A stretch of 64,000 nt of DNA, taken from Zestomonas insulae. GTDB lineage: Bacteria; Pseudomonadota; Gammaproteobacteria; Pseudomonadales; Pseudomonadaceae. The position numbers were made by a program, and so were the translations under genes. Of the stretch, positions 43,316 to 51,954 are shown piece by piece. The stretch spans positions 186,001 to 250,000 of the forward strand of contig NZ_JAFEUP010000005.1 in NCBI RefSeq assembly GCF_016901015.1, read 5' to 3'. Position 1 is the stretch's first letter. The number at the start of each line of letters is the position of its first letter. Below the pieces are notes generated by a model. The model did no database searches. It had not been told where the DNA came from and was given only the letters and a program-made list of their open reading frames with translations.

Positions 43316-45046
43316 ATGAAAGTCCTCTGCGCGCTGTTCCTCCTGCTGCTGACCACCGCCACCACCTGGGCCGCCGAGGCACCGGGCAAAGCCGCGGTGG
43401 CCACCGCCCATCCGGCGGCCACGGTGGCCGGCCTGGAAGCGCTGAGCAGCGGCGGCAATGCCTTCGACGCGGCGGTGGCCATCGCCGCCGCCCTGGCGGT
43501 TGCCGAGCCCTACGGCTCCGGCCTCGGCGGCGGGGGCTTCTTCCTCCTGCGCCAGGCCGGTTCGCCACCCAGCTACCGTTTCATCGACGCCCGCGAACGC
43601 GCGCCGCAGGCCGCCCACGCCGACCTCTACGTGCGCCAGGGCAAGGTGGTGCGCGAACTGTCGCTGAACGGCCCGCTGGCCGCGGCGATTCCCGGCCTGC
43701 CGGCCGGCCTGGTGCACCTCTCGTCGCGCTACGGCAAGCTGCCGCTGATCGACAGCCTCGGCCCGGCGATCCGCCTGGCCCGCGACGGCGTGTCGATCGA
43801 CCGGGTGTACCGCGAGCGCGCCCTCGCCCGCATGGAGGCGCTGCGCGCCGACCCGGAAAGCGCGCGGCTGTTTCTCGACAATGGCGAGGTCCCCGAGCAG
43901 TGGGGCTTCCTGCACCAGCCGCAGCTGGCGCGCACCCTCGAACGCCTGGGTCGCTACGGGCGCAGCGGCTTCTATGAAGGCGAAACGGCGCAGAAGCTGG
44001 TGAAGGGCGTGCGCGCCGCCGGCGGCATCTGGACCCTCGCCGACCTGGCCAGCTACAAGGTGGTGGAACGCGCGCCGCTGCGCTTCGCCCTCGCCGACGG
44101 CCGCGAGCTGATCGGCGCGCCGCCGCCCTCGGCCGGTGGCGTGGCCCTGGCGCAAAGCCTGGCGATGCTCGAGCAGCTGCCCTGGCGTGAGGCCGACCGC
44201 GTGCAGCGCGCCCACTACGTGATCGAAAGCCTGCGCCGCGCCTACCGCGACCGCGGCCTGCTCGGCGACCCCGACTTCGTCGCCAACCCGCTGCCGCAAC
44301 TGCTCGCCCCCGACTACCTCAAGCGCCTGGCCGCCAGCATCGACGCCCAGCGCGCCACGCCGAGCAGCGCACTGCCCGGCGCCCCGGCCTGGCACGAGGG
44401 CGACCACACCACCCACTTCGCGGTGATCGACCGCGACGGCAACGCAGTGGCCGCCACCCTGTCGGTCAACCTGCCGTTCGGCGCGGCCTTCACCGTGCCG
44501 GGCACCGGGGTGCTGCTCAATGACGAGATGGACGACTTCGCCGCCGAGCCGCAGGGCGTCAACGCCTATGGCCTGAGCGGCAGCCAGCCGAACCTGATCG
44601 CCGGTGGCAAGCGGCCGCTGTCGAGCATGAGCCCGAGCTTCATCGAGAGCGCCGAGCAGCTCGCGGTGTTCGGCACCCCCGGCGGCAGCCGCATTCCGAG
44701 CATGGTGCTGCTGGCCATGCTCGCCTACCTCGACGGCCAGCCGACCAGCCAGTGGCCGGTGCTCGCGCGCTACCACCATCAGTACCTGCCCGACGTGGTG
44801 CAGTACGAACCGGGCACCTTCAGCGTCGCCGAAACCCAGGCCCTCAGCCAACGCGGCTACACCCTGGAGAAGCTGACCAACCGCTACGGCAACCTGCAGG
44901 CGCTGCGCTGGGACAAGCGCAGCGGCGACCTGGAAGCCGCCAGCGACCCGCGCGGCATCGGCGAGGCCAGCGTGCTGCTGTCCTGGCCGCCGACCACCAG
45001 CGCGCCGGCACGCACCGCCCCCGCGGCCCCCGCCGCACGCCCCTGA
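43316..45046 (+). CDS. ggt: Gamma-glutamyltranspeptidase
   Basis: 576 residues with a signal peptide (cut near TTWAA). N-terminal nucleophile hydrolase: the precursor should cleave itself before Thr365, the first residue of the small subunit (HTTHFAVID). GGNAFDAAVA, GSGLGGGGFFL and GTPGGSRIPS are conserved motifs. It removes gamma-glutamyl groups from glutathione in the periplasm. The C-terminal tail is Ala/Pro-rich. It is convergent with the Na/Pi gene and ends only 4 bp from it. Confidence 0.95.
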   Translation: MKVLCALFLLLLTTATTWAAEAPGKAAVATAHPAATVAGLEALSSGGNAFDAAVAIAAALAVAEPYGSGLGGGGFFLLRQAGSPPSYRFIDARERAPQAAHADLYVRQGKVVRELSLNGPLAAAIPGLPAGLVHLSSRYGKLPLIDSLGPAIRLARDGVSIDRVYRERALARMEALRADPESARLFLDNGEVPEQWGFLHQPQLARTLERLGRYGRSGFYEGETAQKLVKGVRAAGGIWTLADLASYKVVERAPLRFALADGRELIGAPPPSAGGVALAQSLAMLEQLPWREADRVQRAHYVIESLRRAYRDRGLLGDPDFVANPLPQLLAPDYLKRLAASIDAQRATPSSALPGAPAWHEGDHTTHFAVIDRDGNAVAATLSVNLPFGAAFTVPGTGVLLNDEMDDFAAEPQGVNAYGLSGSQPNLIAGGKRPLSSMSPSFIESAEQLAVFGTPGGSRIPSMVLLAMLAYLDGQPTSQWPVLARYHHQYLPDVVQYEPGTFSVAETQALSQRGYTLEKLTNRYGNLQALRWDKRSGDLEAASDPRGIGEASVLLSWPPTTSAPARTAPAAPAARP

Positions 45047-45050
45047 GGGC

Positions 45051-46892
45051 TCAGCGCGGCTCGACCAGAATCGACGCCTCGATTCCCGACTCGATGCGCC
45101 GCAGCGCGCGCAGTGGCTCCTGGCCCTCGCCGAGCAGCAGCACGTTGCGCAGGCTCTGGAAGATGCGGCTGACGTAGCCGAGGTCGTTCATCAGCGAGCT
45201 GGTCTGCAGGCCGTCCAGTTCGCGCAGGCGCACCTGGGCGAACAGCCGATCGCGGAACGCCGCGTCGAACGCCGCGGCCTGCTCGTCGATGCGCTGCAGC
45301 TGGGCATTCCAGGCCTCGTCGCTGAGCCCGCTGCGGCCCAACTCGTAGACCTCGTGGAGCAGCACCAGCAGCTGCCGACGCAGCTCGACGTAGGCCTGGC
45401 GCACGGTCGACGGCGGCTCGCGCAGGTAGTGGCCGAGGTTCTTCTGCAGGTGCTTGGCGTCCTTCACCGCATCCACCAGCTGCAGCGCGGCGACCTGGCA
45501 GGCCACCCAGAACGCGCGGTGCGCCTCGTCGAGCGGCACGTCGAGGCGGCCCATGAAGCTCAGCAGGTCACCGTACACGCCCTTGATGTGCCGCTGATAG
45601 AGCGCCTCGGCGTCGAGGCTGTGGTCCTCCGGCGGAGCCTGCAGCAGGGCCTCGTCGCCGCGCACCTTGCCGAGCTGGTCGACCGGCAGGTACAGCGCGT
45701 GGCAGATCACCTCCAGGCTCAGCCGGCCGAGATGGCGCAGCTCCTGGACCACCGCGCCGGCGGCGGCGTCGGCGGAGTCCAGCGCGCGTTCGTTGAGGTA
45801 GCGCGCGCGGGTGCGTTCCGGCTCGCGCGGGTCGGCGGCCAGTTCGGTGATCAGCACCTGCGGCTCAGGGCGGTCCGGCAGCCAGCGCGTCAGCCATTGC
45901 GCCAGGCGCGCCTGCCAGGGCCAGAACAGCAGCACGCCACCGGCGTTGAACAGGGTGTGGAACAGCGCCAGCTGCAGCAGGCTGTTGTCGCCGATGCCGA
46001 CCTGCGCGGTCAGCCACTTCACCAGCCAGGTCAGCGGCGCCAGCAACAGCAGGGTCAGGCTGGCGGTGACCACGTTGAACAGCACGTGCGCCAGCGCCAG
46101 ACGCTGGCCGCTGCGGTTGCCGCCGAGCGAGCCGACCACCGCGGTGCTGACGCTGCTGCCGACGTTGGAGCCGATGGCGATGGCCAGCGCCTGAACCAGC
46201 TCCAGCTGCCCGCCGGCCAGCGCGGCGAGGGTCAGCATCAGCGCCGCATGGCTGGACTGCACCACCACGGTCACCAGCAGGCCGACCGCGGTGAACAGCA
46301 GCGCGCCGGCCACCCCGTCGAGCCGGTACTGGCTCAGGTCGAGCTCGCCGCCGAAGGCCGAGAAGCCCTCCTTGATCTGGTCGATGCCGAGGAAGATGAA
46401 CGCCACGCCCAGCACGATGCGCCCGGCCGCCTTGCTCTTTGCCCCGTTGAACGCGGCGAGCACGCCGAGCACCAGCAATGGCAGGGCCAGCGGACTGAGG
46501 CTGAGGTTCTGCCCGGCCAGCGCCAGCAGCCAGATGCCGCTGGTGGCGCCGAGGTTGGCGCCGAACAGGATGGCAATGCCGCCGGCCAGCTGGATCAGCC
46601 CGGTGCTGATGAAGGCGATGGTCAGCAGCGACACCAGGGTGCTCGACTGCAACAGCATGGTGCCGCCGATGCCGAACAGCAGCGCCTTGCCCGGCGTCGC
46701 GGTGCTGCTGCCAAGCAACTGCTCGAGCTTGCTGCCGGCCAACTGGCGCAGGCCCTCTTCCAGGCACTGCATGCCGAACAGGAACAGCGCCAGCCCGGCG
46801 CACAGCTGCAGCCAGCCGGCACTGGCCCAGAACGAGTAACACAGCCCTGTCGCGAGCAGGGCCACCAGAATGATGCGCGAATACTGCTTCAC
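45051..46892 (-). CDS. Na+/phosphate cotransporter-like membrane protein
   Basis: 613 residues with a GTG start (GGGAG upstream). Two inverted Na/Pi-II repeats carry the QSS motifs LLQSSTLVSLL and VVVQSSHAALML within about eight to nine membrane segments. The C-terminal ~230 residues are a helical PhoU-like cytoplasmic domain (from about residue 370). Transport of phosphate or a role in regulating its uptake is likely from the family but not proven. Confidence 0.92.
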   Translation of the reverse strand: MKQYSRIILVALLATGLCYSFWASAGWLQLCAGLALFLFGMQCLEEGLRQLAGSKLEQLLGSSTATPGKALLFGIGGTMLLQSSTLVSLLTIAFISTGLIQLAGGIAILFGANLGATSGIWLLALAGQNLSLSPLALPLLVLGVLAAFNGAKSKAAGRIVLGVAFIFLGIDQIKEGFSAFGGELDLSQYRLDGVAGALLFTAVGLLVTVVVQSSHAALMLTLAALAGGQLELVQALAIAIGSNVGSSVSTAVVGSLGGNRSGQRLALAHVLFNVVTASLTLLLLAPLTWLVKWLTAQVGIGDNSLLQLALFHTLFNAGGVLLFWPWQARLAQWLTRWLPDRPEPQVLITELAADPREPERTRARYLNERALDSADAAAGAVVQELRHLGRLSLEVICHALYLPVDQLGKVRGDEALLQAPPEDHSLDAEALYQRHIKGVYGDLLSFMGRLDVPLDEAHRAFWVACQVAALQLVDAVKDAKHLQKNLGHYLREPPSTVRQAYVELRRQLLVLLHEVYELGRSGLSDEAWNAQLQRIDEQAAAFDAAFRDRLFAQVRLRELDGLQTSSLMNDLGYVSRIFQSLRNVLLLGEGQEPLRALRRIESGIEASILVEPR

Positions 46893-46940
46893 GTCCCTGC
46901 TCCCTGCAGCTGCGGCTCAGCCCTGAGCATAGCGGACATG

Positions 46941-46973
46941 AAAAAGCCCCTGGCGCTGGTGCGGCAGGGGCTT
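46941..46973 (-). terminator. Terminator of the small exported protein gene
   Basis: On the minus strand AAGCCCCTG pairs with CAGGGGCTT and is followed by five T. It separates the small gene at 46991-47356 from the Na/Pi gene downstream. Confidence 0.82.
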
Positions 46974-46990
46974 CGTGGAGCCGGGGGAGC

Positions 46991-47356
46991 TTAGTAGCTG
47001 CTGCTCGCCTGGTAACTGTCGCCGTGCTGGTAGCCGCTGATGGTGCAGCCCAGGCAGCGCACGAAGGCCTCTTTGCCCGGATCGACCACCAGTGCCTGGC
47101 CGGCTTCCTTGATGTTGCCACCCAGCGCGCTGAACGGCAGGCTGACCACGAACAGCCCGGCGCCGATGATGGTGCCGGCGATCAGCAGCGGACGGGCAAT
47201 CAGCAGGTCGCCGACCATCGCGTAGGCCGGTGGCGCGTCTGCGGTGTAGAACGGATCGCCACTGGTGTTCTGCACACCTTGTTGCGCCTGCGCCGGCAAC
47301 GCCAGCAGGCCAGTGGTCAGAGCCAGGACAACAGCGGTTGCACGGAACAGGTTCAT
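46991..47356 (-). CDS. Small exported protein of unknown function
   Basis: 121 residues. A signal peptide (cut after AQA near 24) is followed by a central hydrophobic stretch (about residues 55-80), which may insert in a membrane, and a C-terminal Cys pair in VRCLGCTISG followed by a Ser/Tyr-rich end. AAGGA lies upstream of the ATG. Monocistronic with its own terminator. No function is known to me. Confidence 0.8.
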   Translation of the reverse strand: MNLFRATAVVLALTTGLLALPAQAQQGVQNTSGDPFYTADAPPAYAMVGDLLIARPLLIAGTIIGAGLFVVSLPFSALGGNIKEAGQALVVDPGKEAFVRCLGCTISGYQHGDSYQASSSY

Positions 47357-47440
47357 GGAAGCGGTCCTTCGAGTTGGTTTTATTGGATGGCAGTGCCGAT
47401 AACTATAACAGCGCCTTGGCAGATGTCAGCGTGATCGCCA

Positions 47441-48022
47441 TCAATCGCCGTGAAAGGCGTACTGCGGCTTTTTCGGCGGAAACTCGCGGTAGAACGCCAG
47501 CATCTGCCGCAGGTCGGCGGCCTCGTCACCGCTCGGGGTGAACGGCGGCCCGAGCACGATGCGCCGCTGCACATAGTCGAGCGCCGCCAGCACCACCGGC
47601 ACCTCGGCGCCGCGGGCGATGTGGTAGAAGCCCATCTTCCAGCGCTCGACCTTGCTGCGCGTGCCTTCCGGGGAGATCACCAGCATGAACTGGCGCTGCT
47701 CGCGGAACTGCTGCACCGCCTGCTCGACCATGTTGCCCTGGCGGTCGCGACGGATCGGCACGCCACCCCAGCGCTGCAGCAGCGCGCCGAACGGCCAGCA
47801 AAAGATGCTGTGCTTGGCGAACCAGCGGGCGTTCAGGCGCAGCACGAACTTGGCGGCGAGAAACAGCACGAAGTCCCAGTTGGAGGTGTGGTGCGCGCCG
47901 ATCACCACGAACTTGTCGAGCGGCGGCAGCGCGCCTTCGATGCGCCAGCCGAGCAGTTTGAGCATGCTGTGGCCGACCCATTCGGCGAAGGGGTTGGGAG
48001 GCAGGTAGTTGGAGTTGTCCAC
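47441..48022 (-). CDS. PlsC-like 1-acyl-glycerol-3-phosphate acyltransferase family protein
   Basis: 193 residues. Acyltransferase motif HTSNWD (HX4D) near residue 45, a second block around GGVPIRRD and the PEGTR motif are visible. The GTG start at 48022 is the best available because homology-like sequence (NSNYLPPNPFAEWVG) begins at once, but no strong ribosome site is seen; an alternative would be an internal ATG that removes ~19 residues. Probably acts on lyso-lipids at the inner membrane. It is downstream of mutM on the same strand. Confidence 0.87.
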   Translation of the reverse strand: MDNSNYLPPNPFAEWVGHSMLKLLGWRIEGALPPLDKFVVIGAHHTSNWDFVLFLAAKFVLRLNARWFAKHSIFCWPFGALLQRWGGVPIRRDRQGNMVEQAVQQFREQRQFMLVISPEGTRSKVERWKMGFYHIARGAEVPVVLAALDYVQRRIVLGPPFTPSGDEAADLRQMLAFYREFPPKKPQYAFHGD

Positions 48023-48090
48023 GATCTTGTTCTTGTCGGTTGAAGTGAATACGCGAGGCGCGGCGCAGGACCGCGTCTCGAGGGAGGTTC

Positions 48091-48903
48091 TCAGCGCTGG
48101 CAGCGCGGGCAGTAGACGCTGGCGCGCTGGCCCAGTTTGACCTCGCGCAGGGTGCTGCCGCAGCTCTTGCAGAACTCGCCGCCGCGCCCGTAGACGAACA
48201 GCTCCTGCTGGAAATAGCCGGGCTGGCCGTCGCCGCCGACGAAGTCGCGCAGCGTGGTGCCGCCGCGTTCGATGGCATGCGCGAGGATGCGCTTGATATC
48301 CAGCGCCAGCTGCAGATAGCGCGCCCGCGAGATCGAGCCGGCGGCGCGGCGCGGGTCGATGCCGGCGGCGAACAGCGCCTCGCTGGCGTAGATGTTGCCC
48401 ACCCCGACCACCACCGCGTTGTCCATGATGAACGGTTTGACCGCGACCTGTTTGCCGCGCGACAGCTGGTACAGGCGCTCGCCGTCGAACAGCGCGCCGA
48501 GCGGCTCGGGGCCGAGGCGCACGAGCAGTTCGTGGTTGAGCGGGTCTTGGCTCCACAGCAACGCACCGAAGCGTCGCGGATCGGTGTAGCGCAGCGCCAG
48601 GCCGGACTCCAGCTCGATGTCGACGTGCTCGTGCTTGGCCGCCGGCAACCCCTGCTCGACCAGCCGCAAACTGCCGGACATGCCCAGGTGGCTGATCAGT
48701 GTGCCGACCTCGGCGCCGATCAGCAGGTACTTGGCGCGCCGTTCGACGCTGACGATGCGCTGCCCGGACAGGCGCACATCGAGGTCCTCGGGGATCGGCC
48801 AGCGCAGGCGGCGCTCGCGCACCACCACGCGACTGACCCGCTGGCCCTTGAGGTAGGGCTCGATGCCGCGGCGGGTGGTTTCGACTTCTGGGAGTTCAGG
48901 CAT
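48091..48903 (-). CDS. mutM: Formamidopyrimidine-DNA glycosylase
   Basis: 270 residues. It excises 8-oxoguanine and other oxidised purines and cuts abasic sites. The mature N-terminus PELPEVETTRRG carries the catalytic Pro2 and Glu3; helix-two-turn-helix and the C-terminal zinc finger (CKSCG...CPRC) are present. Start at 48903 is fixed by the catalytic proline. It lies 5 bp downstream of the HDOD gene. Confidence 0.97.
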   Translation of the reverse strand: MPELPEVETTRRGIEPYLKGQRVSRVVVRERRLRWPIPEDLDVRLSGQRIVSVERRAKYLLIGAEVGTLISHLGMSGSLRLVEQGLPAAKHEHVDIELESGLALRYTDPRRFGALLWSQDPLNHELLVRLGPEPLGALFDGERLYQLSRGKQVAVKPFIMDNAVVVGVGNIYASEALFAAGIDPRRAAGSISRARYLQLALDIKRILAHAIERGGTTLRDFVGGDGQPGYFQQELFVYGRGGEFCKSCGSTLREVKLGQRASVYCPRCQR

Positions 48904-48908
48904 GGGGA

Positions 48909-49775
48909 TCAGTAACGGCCGAGGTCGCGGATGCTTTCCTTGAGGTTGTCGAAGTCGTAGCCGGACAGGCCGACGTATTCCAGCACCGGCGCGCGCAGGG
49001 TTTCCCACTCGAGGTCGACTTCCTGGTCGGCCAGCACGCGGTACGACTCGCAGATGTGCTCGGCCATCTTGAGGATCGCCAGCAGGTTCTTCAGCGAGAT
49101 ATCGCGCGATGAATCGTCGGTGAACAGCGACAGGCAGTTGTGGTGACTGGCGATCGCCTCGCAGAGGTGCTGCGGCAGGTTCCACGACTTCGCCGTGAAG
49201 TAGCCGACCACCGCATGGTTGGTGTTCAGCAGGCGGTTCTCGGTGTCGACGATGCGCCGCTCGTCACTGGCACTGGCGTAGGACTCTTCGAGCACCGTCA
49301 TGTAGTTGGGGAAGCGCTTGAGCATCAGCGGGATGCCGCAGTTGTGAAACAGGCCGAGGGTGTAGGCCTCGTCGACCGCCTCGCAACCGATGCGCTTGGC
49401 CAGGGTCAGGCAGGTCATCGCCACGTCCTGGGCGTTGTCCCAGAAGCGGTTGAGGGTGACGATGGTCTCGTCGCTCATCTCGCCCTTGATCGACAGCGCG
49501 TTGATCATGTTGATCACCGAGCGGCTGCCGAGCAGGTTGACCGCGCGCTGGATCGAACTGACCTTGTTGGCCAGGCCGAAGTACGGCGAGTTGACGATCT
49601 TCAGCAGTGCCCCGGACAGCCCCGGGTCCTGGCCGATCAGGCGGGCAATCGCCTTGAGGTCGGGATTGGGCATGACCTGCTCCATCTGCAGGTCGACCAT
49701 GATCTGCGGCTGCGGCGGCACGCTGATGCCCTGCAGCACTTGTTGAATCTGTTCCGCGGAGATTTCCTGGCTCAT
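48909..49775 (-). CDS. HDOD domain signalling protein
   Basis: 288 residues consisting mainly of one HDOD domain. LLKIVNSPYFG and the AVNLLGSRSVINMI segment are family hallmarks. The domain resembles HD phosphodiesterases but the metal-binding HD pair is not conserved, so an enzymatic role is unlikely; HDOD proteins act as regulators. It is followed closely by mutM and is probably co-transcribed. Confidence 0.92.
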   Translation of the reverse strand: MSQEISAEQIQQVLQGISVPPQPQIMVDLQMEQVMPNPDLKAIARLIGQDPGLSGALLKIVNSPYFGLANKVSSIQRAVNLLGSRSVINMINALSIKGEMSDETIVTLNRFWDNAQDVAMTCLTLAKRIGCEAVDEAYTLGLFHNCGIPLMLKRFPNYMTVLEESYASASDERRIVDTENRLLNTNHAVVGYFTAKSWNLPQHLCEAIASHHNCLSLFTDDSSRDISLKNLLAILKMAEHICESYRVLADQEVDLEWETLRAPVLEYVGLSGYDFDNLKESIRDLGRY

Positions 49776-49930
49776 AACGACTGCTCAACGTTGAGCGCGC
49801 AGTGTAACCCGCACGCGATTCGGCCGGCATGGCCGTGCCGGCCAGCGGTGGAAAAACAGGCTGAAACTTTATCGGCGGCTGCGGTCGGAAATTCAGTAAG
49901 CCCCCGCATTCGTCCGATGGAGCCGCCGCC

Positions 49931-50470
49931 ATGAGCCTTTCCCTGCACGGTAAACGCGTCGCCCTGCTGGTCACCGACGGCTTCGAGCAGGTCGAGATGA
50001 CCGCCCCACGGCACGCCCTCCAGCAGGCCGGCGCGCGCACCACGCTGCTGTCCGCCGAACTCGGCCAGGTGCAGGGCTGGAACCACCTGCAACCGGGCGA
50101 ACAGTTCGCCGTCGACGCGACCTTCGACCAGGCGCGCATCGTCGACTACGACGCGCTGGTGCTGCCCGGCGGGGTGGTCAACGCCGACAGCATCCGCCGC
50201 CTGCCCGGCGCGCTGCGCCTGGTGCAGGCGGCGGATAAGGCCGGCAAGCCGATCGCGGTGATCTGCCACGGCGCCTGGCTGCTGGTCTCCGCCGGGCTGC
50301 TCAAGGGCCGCACGCTGACCAGTTGGCCGTCGCTGCAGGACGACATCCGCAACGCCGGCGGCCACTGGCAGGACCAGGTGGTGGTGCGCGACGGCACGCT
50401 GCTCAGCAGCCGCAAACCGGACGACCTGCCGGCCTTCAACCAGGCCCTGCTGGAGCTGCTCGCCGCCTGA
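49931..50470 (+). CDS. pfpI: PfpI/DJ-1 family protein
   Basis: 179 residues. Nucleophile Cys112 lies in AVICHGAW and the conserved Glu in DGFEQVE. The family includes glyoxalases/deglycases and stress proteins; protease activity of bacterial PfpI is doubtful. It corresponds by position to P. aeruginosa pfpI (PA0355), linked to stress and mutation rates. Divergent from the HDOD gene. Confidence 0.93.
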   Translation: MSLSLHGKRVALLVTDGFEQVEMTAPRHALQQAGARTTLLSAELGQVQGWNHLQPGEQFAVDATFDQARIVDYDALVLPGGVVNADSIRRLPGALRLVQAADKAGKPIAVICHGAWLLVSAGLLKGRTLTSWPSLQDDIRNAGGHWQDQVVVRDGTLLSSRKPDDLPAFNQALLELLAA

Positions 50471-50502
50471 CCGGCCGGCGCCAGCGCGGCGGCGCACTGG
50501 GC

Positions 50503-50508
50503 TATACT
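50503..50508 (+). promoter_or_regulatory. -10 element upstream of the rlmI-like gene
   Basis: TATACT is placed 27 bp before the ATG. No -35 is convincing at 16-18 bp. Confidence 0.35.
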
Positions 50509-50535
50509 CGCGCGCTATTTTTCCGGAGCGTCGCC

Positions 50536-51732
50536 ATGACCCTGCCCAGCCTGCGCCTCAAAGCCAATGCCGACCGCCGCCTGCGCGCCGGCCACCTGTG
50601 GATCTACAGCAACGAGATCGACGTCGCCGCCACCCCGCTGGCGGCGTTCCAGGCCGGCGACCAGGCGATCCTCGAGGCCGCCGGCGGCAAGCCGCTGGGC
50701 ATCGTCGGCATCAGCCCGAACAACCTGATCTGCGCGCGCCTGCTGTCGCGCGACCTCAAGCACGTACTCGACAAGTCGCTGCTGGTGCACCGCCTCAACG
50801 TCGCTCTGAGCCTGCGCGAGCGGCTGTTCGACCAGCCGTGCTACCGCCTGGTGTACGGCGACTCCGACCTGCTGCCGGGCCTGGTGGTCGACCGCTTCTT
50901 CGACATCCTGGTGGTGCAGCTCGCCTCGGCGACCATGGAACGCCACAAGGACGACGTGCTCGCCGCGCTGATCCAGGTCCTCCAGCCGCGCGGCATCCTG
51001 CTCAAGAACGACTCCGCGGCGCGCGACGCCGAGGGCCTCGAGCGCTACGTCGAGACCGCCTTCGGCGTGGTTCCCGAGTGGGTCGCGCTGGAAGAGAACG
51101 GCGTGAAGTTCGAGGCGCCGGTGGTCGGCGGGCAGAAGACCGGCTGGTTCTACGACCACCGCATGAACCGCGCACGCCTGGCGCCCTACGTGCAGGGCAA
51201 GCGCGTGCTCGACCTGTTCAGCTACATCGGCGGCTGGGGCGTGCAGGCCGCGGCGTTCGGCGCCAGTGAAGTGTTCTGCGTCGACGGCTCGGCGCTGGCC
51301 CTCGACGGCGTCGAGCGCAACGCCACCCTCAACGGCGTGGCCGAGCAGGTCACTTGCATCGAAGGCGACGTGTTCGAGGCGCTCAAGGAGCTGAAGGCCG
51401 CCGAGGAGCGCTTCGACGTGGTGATCGCCGACCCACCCGCGTTCATCAAGCGCAAGAAGGACCTGAAGAACGGTGAGGCGGCCTACCGGCGTCTCAACGA
51501 ACAGGCCATGCGCCTGCTCAGCAAGGACGGCATCCTGGTCAGCGCCAGCTGCTCGATGCACCTGCCGGAAGACGACCTGCAGAACATCCTGCTGTCCAGC
51601 GCGCGCCACCTCGACCGCAACATCCAGCTGCTCGAACGCGGCGGTCAGGGCCCGGACCACCCGGTGCACCCGGCGATCCCGGAGACGCGCTACATCAAGA
51701 GCCTGACCGTGCGTTTGCTGCCTAACGCCTGA
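50536..51732 (+). CDS. rlmI: Class I SAM rRNA methyltransferase, RlmI-like
   Basis: 398 residues. An N-terminal PUA-like domain (LRAGHLWIYSNEI) precedes an EEHEE domain and the Rossmann SAM domain (VLDLFSYIGGWGVQAAAFGA; catalytic-loop ADPPAF; second cysteine region SASCSMHL). This is the RlmI/RlmK layout; RlmI methylates C1962 of 23S rRNA at C5. The start at 50536 has GGAG at a good distance; the frame is open earlier inside pfpI without support. Confidence 0.9.
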   Translation: MTLPSLRLKANADRRLRAGHLWIYSNEIDVAATPLAAFQAGDQAILEAAGGKPLGIVGISPNNLICARLLSRDLKHVLDKSLLVHRLNVALSLRERLFDQPCYRLVYGDSDLLPGLVVDRFFDILVVQLASATMERHKDDVLAALIQVLQPRGILLKNDSAARDAEGLERYVETAFGVVPEWVALEENGVKFEAPVVGGQKTGWFYDHRMNRARLAPYVQGKRVLDLFSYIGGWGVQAAAFGASEVFCVDGSALALDGVERNATLNGVAEQVTCIEGDVFEALKELKAAEERFDVVIADPPAFIKRKKDLKNGEAAYRRLNEQAMRLLSKDGILVSASCSMHLPEDDLQNILLSSARHLDRNIQLLERGGQGPDHPVHPAIPETRYIKSLTVRLLPNA

Positions 51733-51744
51733 CGGCGCATCGCG

Positions 51745-51815
51745 GGGTGGATGGCGCCTTATCCATCCACCACCGAGATGGCCCCCCGGTGGAAAACGCT
51801 GCGCGGTTTTCCACC
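51745..51815. repeat. Two tandem hairpin repeats after rlmI
   Basis: GGTGGAT...ATCCATCCACC (51746-51771) and GGTGGAAAA...TTTTCCACC (51788-51815) are two independent stem-loops of the GTGGA/TCCAC type seen in pseudomonad intergenic DNA. They lie next to REP copy 3, so the whole gap is filled by repeats. Either may slow transcription leaving rlmI. Confidence 0.75.
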
Positions 51816-51868
51816 CTACTCACCATTCGCGGCCATGGGCCGCTCCTACATGGTCGGCGCCGGCCTGT

Positions 51869-51928
51869 GTAGGAGCGAATTCATTCGCGATTCCGCCCCT
51901 CCGCCATCGCGAATGAATTCGCTCCTAC
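51869..51928. repeat. REP inverted pair, copy 3
   Basis: The 22-bp units at 51869-51890 and 51907-51928 are perfect inverted copies, identical to those of copy 1, separated by 16 bp. Located between rlmI and dctD, which are convergent. Confidence 0.93.
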
Positions 51929-51954
51929 CGCCGTCAGCATTCCGCACTGACGGC

